Shown here piece by piece: positions 33,101 to 42,526 of a stretch of DNA of 64,000 nucleotides. The stretch is from contig JAULSN010000001.1 of the NCBI GenBank assembly GCA_033439765.1, forward strand, positions 4,464,001 to 4,528,000, written 5' to 3'. Origin of the DNA: Lasiosphaeria ovina. Its lineage: Eukaryota > Ascomycota > Sordariomycetes > Sordariales > Lasiosphaeriaceae. The notes beneath the pieces were generated by a model, which saw only the letters and a list, made by a program, of their open reading frames with translations, made no database searches and was not told the origin of the DNA. Within the stretch, counting starts at the first letter, position 1. The number at the start of each line of letters is the position of its first letter. Both the position numbers and the translations under genes were made by a program.

Positions 33101-33795
33101 CAACAGTTGATATCCTGTCATCGGACGGCCATTTGAATGCCATGAACGCCATGGAGATGTCGCAGATGGTGGTACAGGCCATGTGGGATCGGGACAGTCC
33201 ATTGAAACAGATCCCCAACTTTACGCCCGAGGTTGTGAAGGTCGCCGAAAGGTTCGGCATCAAAGACGTGTTTGATTTCATGGAGAAGATGAACCCGGAG
33301 GAGAATCCAGACTACGGAAAGCTCGTGAAGGCGCTGGGCCTCTCGCAAGCTCAGCTCTCCCAGGCTGCCAATTTCACGAACAACAAGTATCCGGATATCT
33401 CGCTAGAATTTGAAGTCGAGGACGAGGAGAACCTCCGGGCTGGCGAGCCGTCGTATCTCAAGATCAACATCGAACGAGAAGTGGACGAAGACGAAGAGTT
33501 CGATGCCACGGTCCATGCGCCATTCTACCCTGGAAAGAAGACGGAGAACTGGTGGCTGGTGGTAGGCGAAGAGAGCACCAAGACGCTGCTCGCGATCAAG
33601 CGAGTGACAGTCGGGCGAAGCCTCAAACTCAGATTGGAGTTCACCGTTCCCACGCCTGGCGACCACAACCTGAAGTTATTCCTGATGAGCGATAGCTACG
33701 TCGGCGTTGACCAGGAGCCGACCTTCTCGGTGAAGGTGGCGGAGGGAATGGATATCGACGACGAAGATGATGACGAGGACGAGGACGACGAGTGA
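27166..33795 (+). CDS. brr2: Pre-mRNA splicing helicase Brr2 (U5 snRNP 200-kDa type)
   Basis: One uninterrupted frame of 2209 aa. Brr2 is the Ski2-like ATPase that unwinds U4/U6 during spliceosome activation. After an about 480-residue acidic N-terminal region come two helicase cassettes. Cassette 1: Walker A APTGSGKT (about 551-558), DEIH (about 663), SAT (about 700), the GRAGRPQFD motif VI, then a Sec63/winged-helix unit. Cassette 2: Walker A STGSGKT (about 1403), DELH (about 1506), but SVS in place of SAT and GKAAQSSKDGRG in place of QxxGRAGR, then a second Sec63 unit. The second cassette is therefore degenerate, as known for Brr2, where it regulates the first. The C terminus is a short acidic tail (DDEDDDEDEDDE). 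The start MTDHHRDVSQYKYSAMSNLV fits the conserved N terminus; upstream frame sequence is leader. A complete absence of introns in 6.6 kb is striking here. Confidence 0.97.
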   Translation: MTDHHRDVSQYKYSAMSNLVLQADRRFVTRRTDEATGDPESLAGRLSIKDMGSRVARDSAPKPKKPSTMPDVERGSMREGADILQHIKGKGDSASRGGGILSGAEATIEGLRYRPRTQPTRDAFNLILTIVAEHLGDVSHEIVRSAADAALEYLKDDDLKDFDKKKEIDDILGESTSPKQFNELVNLGKKITDYDMQDEEEETGDANQDGEDEIDGRQGVAVNFENDEDDDGMVGVVREESSEDEGEADQEDRGDEAAEAGEAGQDRDEEEAGLAEGEAMVIDSAPDAKQGNLQEKNTIPARDIDAYWLQRQIGKVYPDAHTQHDKTLSALQILSGEPDEPGGEGRQLREIENDLMELFDYEHHKIVQKLTENREKVVWLTRLAKADTEEAREAIEHQMALEGLRWILDELHGKTRDDAKKPRIEIKMDIDSAAFKGEPQKPERPDGHLVGGLQPRKLINLENMIFDQGNHLMTNPRITLPKDSTKRTFKGYEEYHVPPPKKRNDPSDVNIPISEMPEWSQIPFSSAKSLNKIQSKCYPTAFEDDGNMLVCAPTGSGKTNVAMLTILREIGKNRNAKGEIDLDAFKIVYIAPLKALVQEQVGNFGKRLEPFGIKVSELTGDRQLTKQQISETQIIVTTPEKWDVITRKATDISYTNLVRLIIIDEIHLLHDDRGPVLESIVARTIRRTEQTGEPVRIVGLSATLPNYRDVASFLRVDTAKGLFHFDGSFRPCPLRQEFIGVTDKKAIKQLKMMNDITYNKVIEHVGTNRNQMLIFVHSRKETAKTAKYVRDKALEMDTISQILKHDAGTREVLSEAANAVNNTDLKDILPYGFGIHHAGMSRADRTDVEDLFASGHIQVLVCTATLAWGVNLPAHTVIIKGTQVYSPEKGSWVELSPQDVLQMLGRAGRPQFDTYGEGIIITTQAEVSYYLSLLNQQLPIESQFASKLIDNLNAEIVLGNVRGRDEGVEWLGYTYLFVRMLRSPGLYSVGTEYEDDEALEQKRVDLIHSAATVLKKSNLIKYDEKTGKLQSTELGRIASHYYITHGSMDTYNKLIQPSINDVELFRIFSQSAEFKYIPVRQEEKLELAKLLAKVPIPVKESIEESTAKINVLLQAYISRLRLDGLALMADMVYVTQSAGRILRAIFEITMKKGWASVAKLALNLCKMAEKRMWPTMSPLRQFPSCPLEIVRKAERIEVPFRSYLDLDPPRMGEMLGMPKAGKTVCSLVAKFPRVEVQAHVQPMTRSMLRVELTITPNFEWDDEIHGLAESFWIVVEDCDGEDILFHDQFILRKDYAGSDANEHVVEFTVPITEPMPPNYFISVISDRWMHSETRLAVSFNKLILPERFPPHTELLDLQPLPVAALKAKDFAALYPDWQQFNKIQTQSFNSLYNTDNNVLVAASTGSGKTVCAEFALLRHWAKPDSGRAVYIAPFQELVDTRFQDWQKRLADLRGGKDIVKLTGETTSDLKLLEQGDLILATPTQWDVLSRQWKRRKNVQTVELFIADELHMLGGQMGYIYEIIVSRMHYIRTQTEQPMRIVGLSVSLANARDVGEWIDAKKHDIYNFSPHVRPVPLELHIQSYTIPHFPSLMLAMAKPTYLAVTQMSSDQPALIFVPSRKQTRATARDILTACLADDDEDRFLHVEIDQIQKLLERVQEEALAEALAHGVGYYHEALSQSDKRIVKHLYNNGAIQVLIASRDVCWELDVTAYLVIVMGTQYFEGREHRYVDYPLSEVLQMFGKAAQSSKDGRGRGVLMLPAVKREYYKKFLNEALPVESHLHNFLHDAFVTEISTRMIESGEDAINWATFTYFYRRLLANPSYYSLTDPTHVGLSQYLSDMVETTLKDLTESKIIDFDDEDGTVAPQNAAMIAAYYNISYITMQTFLLSLTQKTKLKGILEIVTSSTEFESIQIRRHEEVILRRIYDSIPVKMAEPVFDSPHFKAFVLLQAHFSRMNLPIDLAKDQEVILTKVLSLLSATVDILSSDGHLNAMNAMEMSQMVVQAMWDRDSPLKQIPNFTPEVVKVAERFGIKDVFDFMEKMNPEENPDYGKLVKALGLSQAQLSQAANFTNNKYPDISLEFEVEDEENLRAGEPSYLKINIEREVDEDEEFDATVHAPFYPGKKTENWWLVVGEESTKTLLAIKRVTVGRSLKLRLEFTVPTPGDHNLKLFLMSDSYVGVDQEPTFSVKVAEGMDIDDEDDDEDEDDE

Positions 33796-34907
33796 TATCC
33801 TGGTTACCGGAGGCGGCGAGGTACTCGGCCTCCTGCTAAATATACTTCGGAAATTGTACGATATCTGATCAACTGCTAACATTTCTTGTCTTTTCTGTTG
33901 AACTACGCCAGAGTTCACATGTTAACTGGATTTGGATAGGCACTCAAAATTGATGTTTTTGTACTCGAGTTATTATCGTGGCTCTCCAACGACCACGTCG
34001 CCCTATCCGACGTCGCTGGGTGATCCTCAGGCTGAAGTCGGGAGTTGAGTGGGGTTGTTTCTCGGCTTGTTGTGATCAGGCTCAAGGGGGCGGATGGAGG
34101 GCTCAGCTGGGCACGCGGTCCCGCTCCAGAAGCAACGGCAACACCTGGCAAAGGCGGCATGGACCCGGCGAGCTACGGCGAGCCTGGCGATGGAGGAGTG
34201 CAACGGGGTTGTGGTTGTTGTTTTCATGAGCTGAGCTGGTTGCGCGGGCTGTGTGAGGGCGCGCTTGGGCACCTGGACCTAGATGCCCGGGGCTCGACAT
34301 GTATAGGGTATAAGCACAGGTGGGCATGTGGGCCTGTACTAGACTTAGTGTAGATAGACGTGTGGGCGGCCGACGTTGGCGTCGTGGATCCGACGCAGGC
34401 CTTGGGCGGGCCAGGGAGGAGGGTACATACAGGTACAGCGCCTTAGCTGTGAGCTTGGGAGTCTGTCTCGGTCTCTCACTTGGCCTGCCTAGCCGCCCCC
34501 CCCCCCTCCCCAGAATCAGAACCAGGGCAGCTCAGGACCAGGAAAGAGCTCCCACGCGGGGCGCTCGGACCACGCCTCTCGGTGCATTGCACTCAAATAA
34601 TTTCTCTCTTTCGCGAATGCTCTGAAAACTTCCATTAAAACCAACCTTGATTGTCTGGCGGCTGTGCATTGTCCCCCGTGTACCATCCGCGCAACTCATC
34701 GTACTTCATCGCAACAAAAAGCCGGTCACGCGCGCCCTGGGTTTTAGTGCTTTCTGCACGCGAAGAACGCGTTAAGTTCTGCTTTTTGCAGCAACAACAT
34801 CATCAAGCGCGCGCAACTCGAGACACGCCTTCTCTTTCCTTGCCTTCGGTTGACAACACCACACGACAAACCGCCACACCGACCCTCACTCGACCTTCCC
34901 TATCGAC
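33796..34907. other. Gene-free stretch between brr2 and the PWWP gene
   Basis: The brr2 3' flank and PWWP promoter, with a C-run near 34496-34508 and an ACGCGT 136 bp before the PWWP start. The overlapping short frames at 33915-34353 look random. No gene is supported. Confidence 0.5.
34767..34772. promoter_or_regulatory. MCB-like ACGCGT upstream of the PWWP gene
   Basis: The site lies within AACGCGTT, 136 bp before the ATG of the PWWP gene. Motif match only. Confidence 0.3.
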
Positions 34908-37046
34908 ATGTCTAGCGACGCCAGCCCAAAGGCGCCTGCCGCCGACGCCGCGTCAAAGGACGTCTCGCCTGCTGCTGCCGAGTCTGGCGATCAAGCCACT
35001 GCCCCCGTTGCGTCAAAGGTGGCAGACGCTGAGGCCGCGCCCGCACCCGCGCCCGCCAAGGCTCCCGTGTCAGACGATTCTGAGAAAGCCACTGAAGGTA
35101 CTTTTCCTCTGTCCACCGCATTACATGCATATAGATCGCGTTCTCGATACAAATAGCTGACCGTCGCATTCGCGAAAACCCAGCCGCCGACAAAACTGCC
35201 GAAGACCCTGTCAACAAGCCCGACGTCGAAATGGCAGACGACGCCGCGCCGGCTGCGGTAGAGACAGAGTCAGGTTCCGCCGAGCAAGATGCTGCCACCG
35301 CTCTTGCGGACGCGTCGGCTGCGACTCCGACGCCCAGCAAGAAGAAGGCACCCCCGCGCAGATCGGTGGGAGGCTCTGAGTCAAAGGGCAAAAAGCTCAA
35401 CAAGAAGGCTTCCAAGGCCAGGATCACGCACCTGGACGCGCAGCCGGGCGACCACTTCTTCGTGAAGCTCAAGGGGTTCCCCCAATGGCCTGTCATCATC
35501 TGCGATGAAGACATGCTGCCCTTCTCCCTCCTCAAGTCTCGACCAGTCACCGCCAAACGCCCCGACGGCACCTACCGCGAGGATGTTGCCGACGGTGGCA
35601 AAAAGGCCGCCGACCGCACATTCCCGGTCATGTATCTCCACACCAACGAATTGTAGGTTTTGGATCTACGATTTCTCTCCTGCCCTGCCGAGGGCGTTGT
35701 TGCCACGATGCCCCCTAGAAAGGTAATTCTGCCCCCTTTATTGTCCAAAGGCTAATCTTGTTTGCGCGCAGTGGCTGGGTTCCGAACACGGACCTCATTG
35801 ACCTAGATCCCGCGACCGTCAAGGACATGAAGACAGATCTCAAGAGGAAAGATCTGCAGGCTGCGCACGAACTAGCATCGCAAAACAACAACCTAACCTT
35901 CTACAAGGACCTGCTACACCAGTATCAGGAGGAGTTACTCCAGCAAGAAGAGGCAGAAGAAAAGGCCAAGGCCGCGAAAGCCGCCACACCTAACAAAAAG
36001 AAGATCAAGGTCGTTTCTTCTGCCGACGACGAGGATGTCGAGGTGCCTGATGCAGCCGATGAGGAGACTACCTCGGTCAAGGAGAAGAAGACCAAGAAGC
36101 GCAAGGCTGAAGAAACCGTCGAGGTGAATAACAGGAGCCTCGTGCAGCCAGTATAGCCCTTGTCAGCTAACCTGTTCTGAACAGACACCACAGCGCACCG
36201 ACTCTGTGAAGAAGCCCAAGATAAAGTTGACGACGAGCTCGACACCAAAGGCGCCCAACGGAACAGCTTCTGCATCAAAGCCAGCTAAGAGCGCAAGCGA
36301 GAAGAAGCCTGCAAAGTCCAAGGCCGCTAAGCCCAAGGAAGCTGAAGAGAAGAAGGCGGAGAAGGAAGTGGTGACGCCGAAGGAGCCCGAGGTGTCCCCT
36401 GAAGAGAAGCACGCGCGGAAAGAGGTAAGAGGCCGGAACTCTCTACCAAGGGCTGAACACGAAGCAGCTACTAATCCAGTCCCCTTACAGAAAGAAGTTC
36501 TGTTCCTCCGTCACAAGCTGCAAAAGGGCCTCCTTACGCGGGATCAAGAGCCCAAGGAAGAGGAGATGGAGATCATGTCAGAATACGTGCTCAAGCTGGA
36601 GGGATTGCCGGACCTCGAAGTCAGCATCATCAAGGCCACAAAGATAAACAAGGTGCTGAAGGCGATCCTGAAGCTGGACAACATCCCGAAGGAGGACGAA
36701 TTCAAGTTCAAGCCGCGCTCGCAGGCGCTCTTGGACAAGTGGAACAAGCTCCTCACTGCCGATGGCGCGCCAAGCGCACCTGCTGCGTCCGAGGGGACCA
36801 ATGGAGTCAACGGCACGTCCAAGGAAACCAAGACCAACGGTGTCAAGGCTGCCGAACATGAAAAGGCCAAGGAGGATTCAGCTCCTGCGGCTAAGAGCGA
36901 CGAGAAACCAGCGAGCAAGCCTGCTACCGAAGAGGTATGGCAACCACTCCCCTCACACCATATACATGGTGTCCCGTGACTGAGAATCAAGCAACTAACT
37001 TTGAATCTAGACTAAGGCCCCAGCGGCAGTCGAGGCGTCGGCTTAG
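34908..37046 (+). CDS. PWWP-domain chromatin protein with C-terminal TFIIS-N/LEDGF-IBD-like domain, 6 exons
   Basis: Exons 34908-35097, 35157-35652, 35772-36123, 36185-36424, 36491-36934 and 37011-37046 give 585 aa with matching phases. Residues 1-145 are Ala/Pro/Lys-rich and disordered. The PWWP domain (about 160-250) shows GDHFFVKLKGFPQWPVIICDED, a variant of the Pro-Trp-Trp-Pro motif, and ends at FPVMYLHTNEFGWVPNTDL across the exon 2/3 junction. Such domains read methylated histone H3 on nucleosomes. Lys-rich linkers with KKKIK and KEKKTKKRK tracts look like nuclear signals. A helical domain at about 400-480 (EVLFLRHKLQKGLL..., LKLEGLPDLEVSIIKATKIN, KVLKAILKLDNIP) resembles the TFIIS N-terminal/LEDGF integrase-binding fold. 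The whole resembles LEDGF/HRP2 architecture. The last exon codes only 11 residues. The role in transcription or splicing-linked chromatin is inferred. Confidence 0.85.
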
Positions 37047-38244
37047 CTGCCTCGATCAAGCCGCCCGCGGCACTATTTACTTGCCTGTGGAGGGATAAAA
37101 TGAGGTCTTTTGACCCAGCAGAATTACGGCTGCTCATGACTTGAATGCGGGTTTGGTCGATTTGCTCGGCTCAAGCAACGAGAGGGGGTGTCGCTCGCCC
37201 ACCATGTCCCAGCCCGGCTCGAATGTCCTGATTCGCAGCAGCAGCAGCATCAGCACATGGAGGCAATACCTCTGGGCGTGGTTCCTTAGACACACAAGAT
37301 TGTCTTTTTTTCCTATATTTCTGTAAAAGTAGGCGGTTTTTCTTTGCTCTTGCTTGCACATGACCGTTTTTTCTCGGAGGTGTCTGGTAGGCGGGTAAGG
37401 GGGGGAGGTGTTCTGGTTCGAAATACAGGCAATTCTTCTCTTGTTTTTAACACCCAGTTTCCCTCTTTTACGAACCTCTCCCCGATTTCCTCTTTCTCTC
37501 GCTTTTGAGCACAGCCTTGGATGTTGGGAAGAGAAAAGCGAGCGAGGAAGGAAAAGGGGGACCACGTGTATAATGAGAGGGTGGCTGGGCTGTGCCAGCT
37601 CCGCGGACTCTTTAGCCAGTCTGTCTTGTTGCGGGAGAGGGGAGGTGGGAGAGGGGCTTGGTAGGGCAGCAAGGGGGGCATGAAGCCCGCCATCTTTCCC
37701 TAGCTGTCGCCGGGGAAGCGGTTGAGTTTCCTTCTGCTCCCCGCCAACCAGCCAGTCAGTCAGTCAGCCAAATGTTTGTTTTTTTTGTTTGGTTTTTTTG
37801 AGCAAGGACGGTGACGGCGGAGCGGGTTTGGTTGAGAGAGAGAGAGGGCAATGACAGATCTCTTTTTCTCGATTTCACGATTTTCCATTTTTTTTTTCCG
37901 TCTTTTTTTCTTATTTCTTTTTATCTTTCTATCTTTCTTTAGTTAATGACTTCGGTCAAATCTCAAACGAACAAAGCAAAGCAAAGCGAGCAGACAGGCG
38001 GGCAGGCAGGCGGGTGGGCAAATTCGAACGATGAAGCAGGAGGGAGAGGCCAAGAAGGGGAAAATTATTGAAATTGATGTGATGTTGCTTTGTGGACCGG
38101 GGGGGGAGATAGCGCGAAATGCAGGCAGGTTTTTGAGACGTCGTTAAGTCGCCGTCGGTCAGCGAAATGGAGTGCCTTTTTTTTTCTCTTTTCTTTACTT
38201 GGTTCTTATCTTTTTCTGCTCGTTTGCGTCTGGTTCTTCATTCC

Positions 38245-38310
38245 ATGGCTATGGATATGGCTATGGCTATGGCTATGGCTATGGCTATGGCTATGGATAT
38301 GGACATGGCT
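38245..38310. repeat. ATGGCT hexanucleotide minisatellite, 11 units
   Basis: Eleven units of six bases: eight exact ATGGCT, two ATGGAT and one ATGGAC. It lies between genes. A frame through it reads alternating Tyr/Gly, which is repeat-driven and not evidence of a gene. Confidence 0.95.
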
Positions 38311-38883
38311 ACGTAAATACTACATATGGGTTGCTTGCTTTGAAAATTAATGAGGGTTTGTTTGCCTTGGCTGTTGCTGCTGAGCCCGGACAGAGCCAGA
38401 CGACAAGCACACAGACGGACAGGTAGACGGACAGGTCTTTAAAAGAAATATACATATCCATCTATCTTCTACTTTGTCTTCGTGCCTATCTGCTCGTAAG
38501 CGACCGATCGCCGCTGTAGTCCAAGATGGTGGTGGGAAGAGCAGGTAAGTGGAAGTGAGAGGGTGACAAAGCAATGGGCTCTGCCCCAAGCCATGTAGGT
38601 AGGTACCTCCTGTTATGCGTAATCCCTTCCCATCCTGGTCTCTCCCTGGTCTGGCAAGCAAAATAAAATAATGGGATTCATTGTCAATTTTGTAGGAGTA
38701 TAGGTCAAGGTTAAATTACTACCAACATTTATCTAGATTTATTCCTCCTACTGTCCTCATTCATCCTGTCCATTTCATTGCATTGTCCGTTTGTTGCGTC
38801 CTTGAGGTCCTGTTTCGTTACGGAGGTGTGAGAGGGACCAAACAAGCTTTGTGGCGCGCTGTGGCTGGGCACGACCCCGGCAA

Positions 38884-38889
38884 ACGCGT
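38884..38889. promoter_or_regulatory. MCB/MBF box ACGCGT upstream of orc3
   Basis: The palindrome lies 97 bp before the orc3 ATG, in a short GC-rich patch. The spacing is comparable to that at rfc2, another replication gene in this window. Confidence 0.5.
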
Positions 38890-38985
38890 GGGCGCGCCAC
38901 TTTCTTCAACAACCGCGACGACGTTGCGCGACGACGACGCTTGCATGTCATATCAGGACTGCTGTCGAACAGCAAACGACTAATT

Positions 38986-41697
38986 ATGGCGGAAATAGAA
39001 GATAACACGGTATTCCAACAGGACGACCACCGGGTAATTAGCTCCATGCTATTGCATTCCCCCTAAAATTGAGATGTTTTTTTTCAGAAGTGAAATGAAG
39101 AGAGAGAGAGATGATTTGCTAATGTCATGACCAGGCCGCCTACATCTTCAGCGCGCCATCTTCCGAGGACCAGCATCACCACGCTGCATCTTCTGCTGCT
39201 CGCCCGACGAAACGAAGGAGGGTCTCGTCCAAGAAAGACGGCTCCAAATCCCGGCAGCAGACAGCCGCAGCAGCTGGGGAGGAAACCGCTGCCGCCAGGT
39301 CGGCCTTCACGCCGCTCTTCAACGGCGCCGAGAGCCCCGACGCCGTCCGTCTCCGCGCCGAGTCGTTCGAGACGGCTTGGCCTGTTCTCGATGCCCGCAT
39401 CCAGGTTCGTTGTGTTTTTTCTTTTTTTTTTTTTCTTTTTTTTTCTCGTCTCGTCTTCTTTGCTTGGAAGGAAACTCCGGTACACAAAGAAAGCACTGGC
39501 TGGGACTGATACTACCGAACCGTTGCAGCATGTCCTGAGGGAAGCCAACCGCAACACCCTCGACGAGGTCACTTCGTTTATAGGCAATGCTGAGGCCGAA
39601 ACGTACGTGATTCCCCTCCTGTCTTTTTCTCATCATTCTTTTCGTTGCTGCATGGAGGTGGGCTTGGGCTGTGGCTGACATCTCACAGCACCCAAATCCC
39701 CGCCGGCATCATCATTACAGGCCCCAACATTGCCTCGCAGGACCTGCTATTTGAGCAGCTCGCCGACACGCTCTGCAAGGCTACGCAGGCCAGATTCGTG
39801 CGCCTACGCTCCGCCGAGGCCCCGAACCTCAAGGCTGCCCTGAAGAAGATTATCAAGGACGCCGGGGCCAGCGGCCGTGATGATGATGACGACGCTGACG
39901 ATGACGACGAGACTGGGCTCTCTGTGGGTAAAGACGTATGCTCCCATATTTGCTCTTGTCTTGTTTTCCCCTTTCTTCTTTTCGGCTTGGATGCCGGGTA
40001 GCTGACACGTGTGGCATTACCCAGGGCCGAAAATACCTTAACTACGACCTCGAAACCCTTCACGTCGCTCTCGGCGCGAACGAATCGCCGCGCGTCATTG
40101 TGGCTTTTCAAGACAGTGAGGCATTTGATAGCGGACTCTTGACCGACCTAATTGCCCTTTTCCAGTATGTTGCTCGTGTTGCTGCGCAATTATCTGCCTG
40201 CCTGCTTCATTTGTCTAATGCTTTCGTCACTCAGCTCTTGGCATGACCGCATACGCTTCTCTGTGCTGTTTGGCATTGCCACCTCGGTGCAGCTGTTCCA
40301 GGCGAGGTTGCTCAAGTCCACGGCCCGCTACCTCTACGGTGCCCAGTTTGACGTGGTCCAGGCCGGCTCTGTGCTGGAAAGCGTCTTCAAGAGCGCCGTG
40401 GCTGGGAGCCAGGCTATGGTACGCCTAGGGCCGTCGTTGCTGCGGAACCTTGTCGAGCGCCAGCAAGACCAGGTTGCCGGGATTCAGGTCTTTATTAGTT
40501 CCTTGAAGGTAAGTGCCGACCCGTCATCGCTTCGTCTGTGCACGTGCTAACAGCCTCTAGTATGCGTATATGTGTCACTTCTATGCGAACCCCTTGAGCA
40601 TGTTCCTTGCTGCGGACGGCCATGTTGATCGTCAGCTGCTGCAGCCTGAGCATACTCAGGCGGTCCGGACTCTTGGGTCCTTCAAGGCCCATGTCGAGAG
40701 AGCTGTCGAAGCAAGGCAGTTGAACCACGCCCAGTCGTTACTTGACGACGACAGCTATCTTGTTGACCAGATCCTGAAGCAAGGGCAACGGAGGCAAGAC
40801 CATGTAATGCGTCTCCTCCGTTCCCTGCATCTCATTACCGCCATGGGCATTCTTTCCACCCCCTTTACCGACCTTTATATTTCAGCACTCGCTGAGGGCA
40901 TTGATTTATCCTCGGACATGTTTGCCGTCGTGGACCCCATCAAGCGGCTGGGCCCGGATGGGATCATATCATTGATTCGCCGCATCGTGAGCGCTATAGA
41001 GACCGGCAGCCCGGAACTCGACTTACCGGGGTGGGAGTCTGAAGCTGACGAGTTGATGGCGGCTTTGGGCGAGATTCGCGACGAGGTAGAGACGCTGGTA
41101 GAGCGTACAAAGGATAATCGTAACCCCTTGAAAAGCAAATACGGTGCCCAGAACAAGGTCCTACGGACAACTGTCGTGGCTCAGAAGGTCCAGCTCAGCC
41201 GAGATACGGCAACGCTGACGGAAGAAGACAACGCCTTCACCAAGGCGATTGACAGCCTCGCGGACATCTTGTCTCAGCACATCCATTGCGACCCCGCCGA
41301 GAGCCTCTTCCTCCACGAGGCGTGGCTCTATGACTCCAAGTCGCCCTACCGGGACGTCTTTATTCCTCGACCAGCAACAACGTTTGGGAGAGCGCTGACT
41401 CGGCCGCATGACTATCTTGGATGCGCCTGTTGCGGCAACGCGGGTGGCGCAGTCGCGTCTACACTGCCTGCCACGGCTATCTTGTATCACCTATACCTAG
41501 AAGCAGGTGCGCTCATCAATGTGGCGGATCTGTGGTCGGCGTACTACGCATCGGTTGGCGATGAATCCGAACTGGGGCTTGACGAGCGGACAGCCCTCGT
41601 GCACTTTTACCAGGGGTTGGCCGAGCTCAGGATGATGGGCTTTGTTCGCCAGAGCAAGAAGAAAGCTGATCACGTTGCCAAGCTGAAATGGCTGTAG
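38986..41697 (+). CDS. orc3: Origin recognition complex subunit 3 (Orc3), 7 exons
   Basis: Exons 38986-39033, 39135-39404, 39529-39602, 39689-39935, 40025-40164, 40235-40508 and 40561-41697 give 729 aa with consistent phases. ORC marks replication origins and, with Cdc6 and Cdt1, loads the MCM helicase; Orc3 is a structural AAA+-like subunit without strong ATPase motifs. The sequence shows an N-terminal basic disordered region (PTKRRRVSSKKDG) and an AAA-like core (IPAGIIITGPNIASQDLLFEQL, with a degenerate Walker A). An acidic Asp run follows (about residues 190-205), then SWHDRIRFSVLFGIATSVQL, typical of Orc3, and an all-helical insert. The C-terminal winged-helix region ends in LAELRMMGFVRQSKKKADH. 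Length agrees with fungal Orc3. Exon 5/6 joins as F-H-S-W-H-D, preferred because it keeps the conserved SWxDRI. Confidence 0.92.
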
Positions 41698-42526
41698 CCG
41701 GGAGCGGGAGCGGGAGACTCGATTGTCTTTGGCATTTGGATGAATGCATTGTTATCGCCCTTGTTCACACTCGGAATCGGGGCTCCCCTTGGAATGTCGC
41801 CGCCCAGACAATGTCTTGGATTGTCGGACAAAGGAAAAACGGAACAAGAGACGGATGTTTGGACTCGTCGCCCAAGATAGTAGCACGAAGACAAAGAACA
41901 GGATGATCCGCTAATAGACCACAAGCCGCCGTCAAAGAATATGATTTCCCTTTTGTGAGCTGTCGTTACCCTCAAATACGTCCGCTCTTTCCCTCCCTAT
42001 AGAATCGCTTTTCCCGAACCTTGCTCTCCGAGACACCCAAGCATTGATTGTTGTCCGAAGACAACTAGAAGACCGTCGCCAGAACTACTATTTTCTCTAC
42101 CTTGCTGCTGGCAGCCGACTTTCTGCAAACAGCGACCGAAACCTGAGTATCACCTCTTTTTTCCCCCTCAACTTCTTCTAATTTCTTCATCCTTCTTCTT
42201 TCCCTACAGTCGAGTCATAATACTCCTCGGTTCATAATAGTCGCGACGAAGCGCTCTATTTAAGACTTTCCTTTATCTTTGCTGTCTCTTACTCTCTTGT
42301 CTGTCGCTTGCTAAGACCAAGAACCACCACACGTCTGCCTTCTGGCTGTCCTTCTACCCACCTCCCTACCAAGGTACCGACCGACTGCGAGGTTTTAGAC
42401 GGGCCCGTACGGCCTTCTTCATTTTTACAGAGGCACAGAAACGTAGAAGATTTACAGAGTTAACTACGCCGACGCTTGCAAAGAAGAACCCATAGACTTC
42501 GAGTTCTAGGGAGAGACTACATAAAA
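41698..42526. other. Intergenic region, orc3 to the 171-aa gene
   Basis: A GGGAGC short repeat lies directly after the orc3 stop, then a CT-rich stretch that looks like the 5' leader of the next gene. No further gene is supported. Confidence 0.5.

Larger units (their letters stand above)
37047..38985. other. Long gene-free stretch between the PWWP gene and orc3
   Basis: About 1.9 kb with T-rich and pyrimidine-rich runs (37780-37940), an ATGGCT repeat and an ACGCGT box. The frames are low-complexity (Phe/Leu or Gly/Tyr dipeptides) and I regard them as non-coding. Confidence 0.5.

Noticed and set aside
38090..38426. Plus-strand frames reading Trp/Leu or Gly/Tyr repeats
   Set aside because: They are produced by the ATGGCT repeat and a T-rich tract. 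No start context or folded region is seen.
39074..39087. Alternative acceptor TTTTTTTTCAG for orc3 exon 2
   Set aside because: It would put AAG TGA at once in frame; the acceptor at 39134 continues an open frame.
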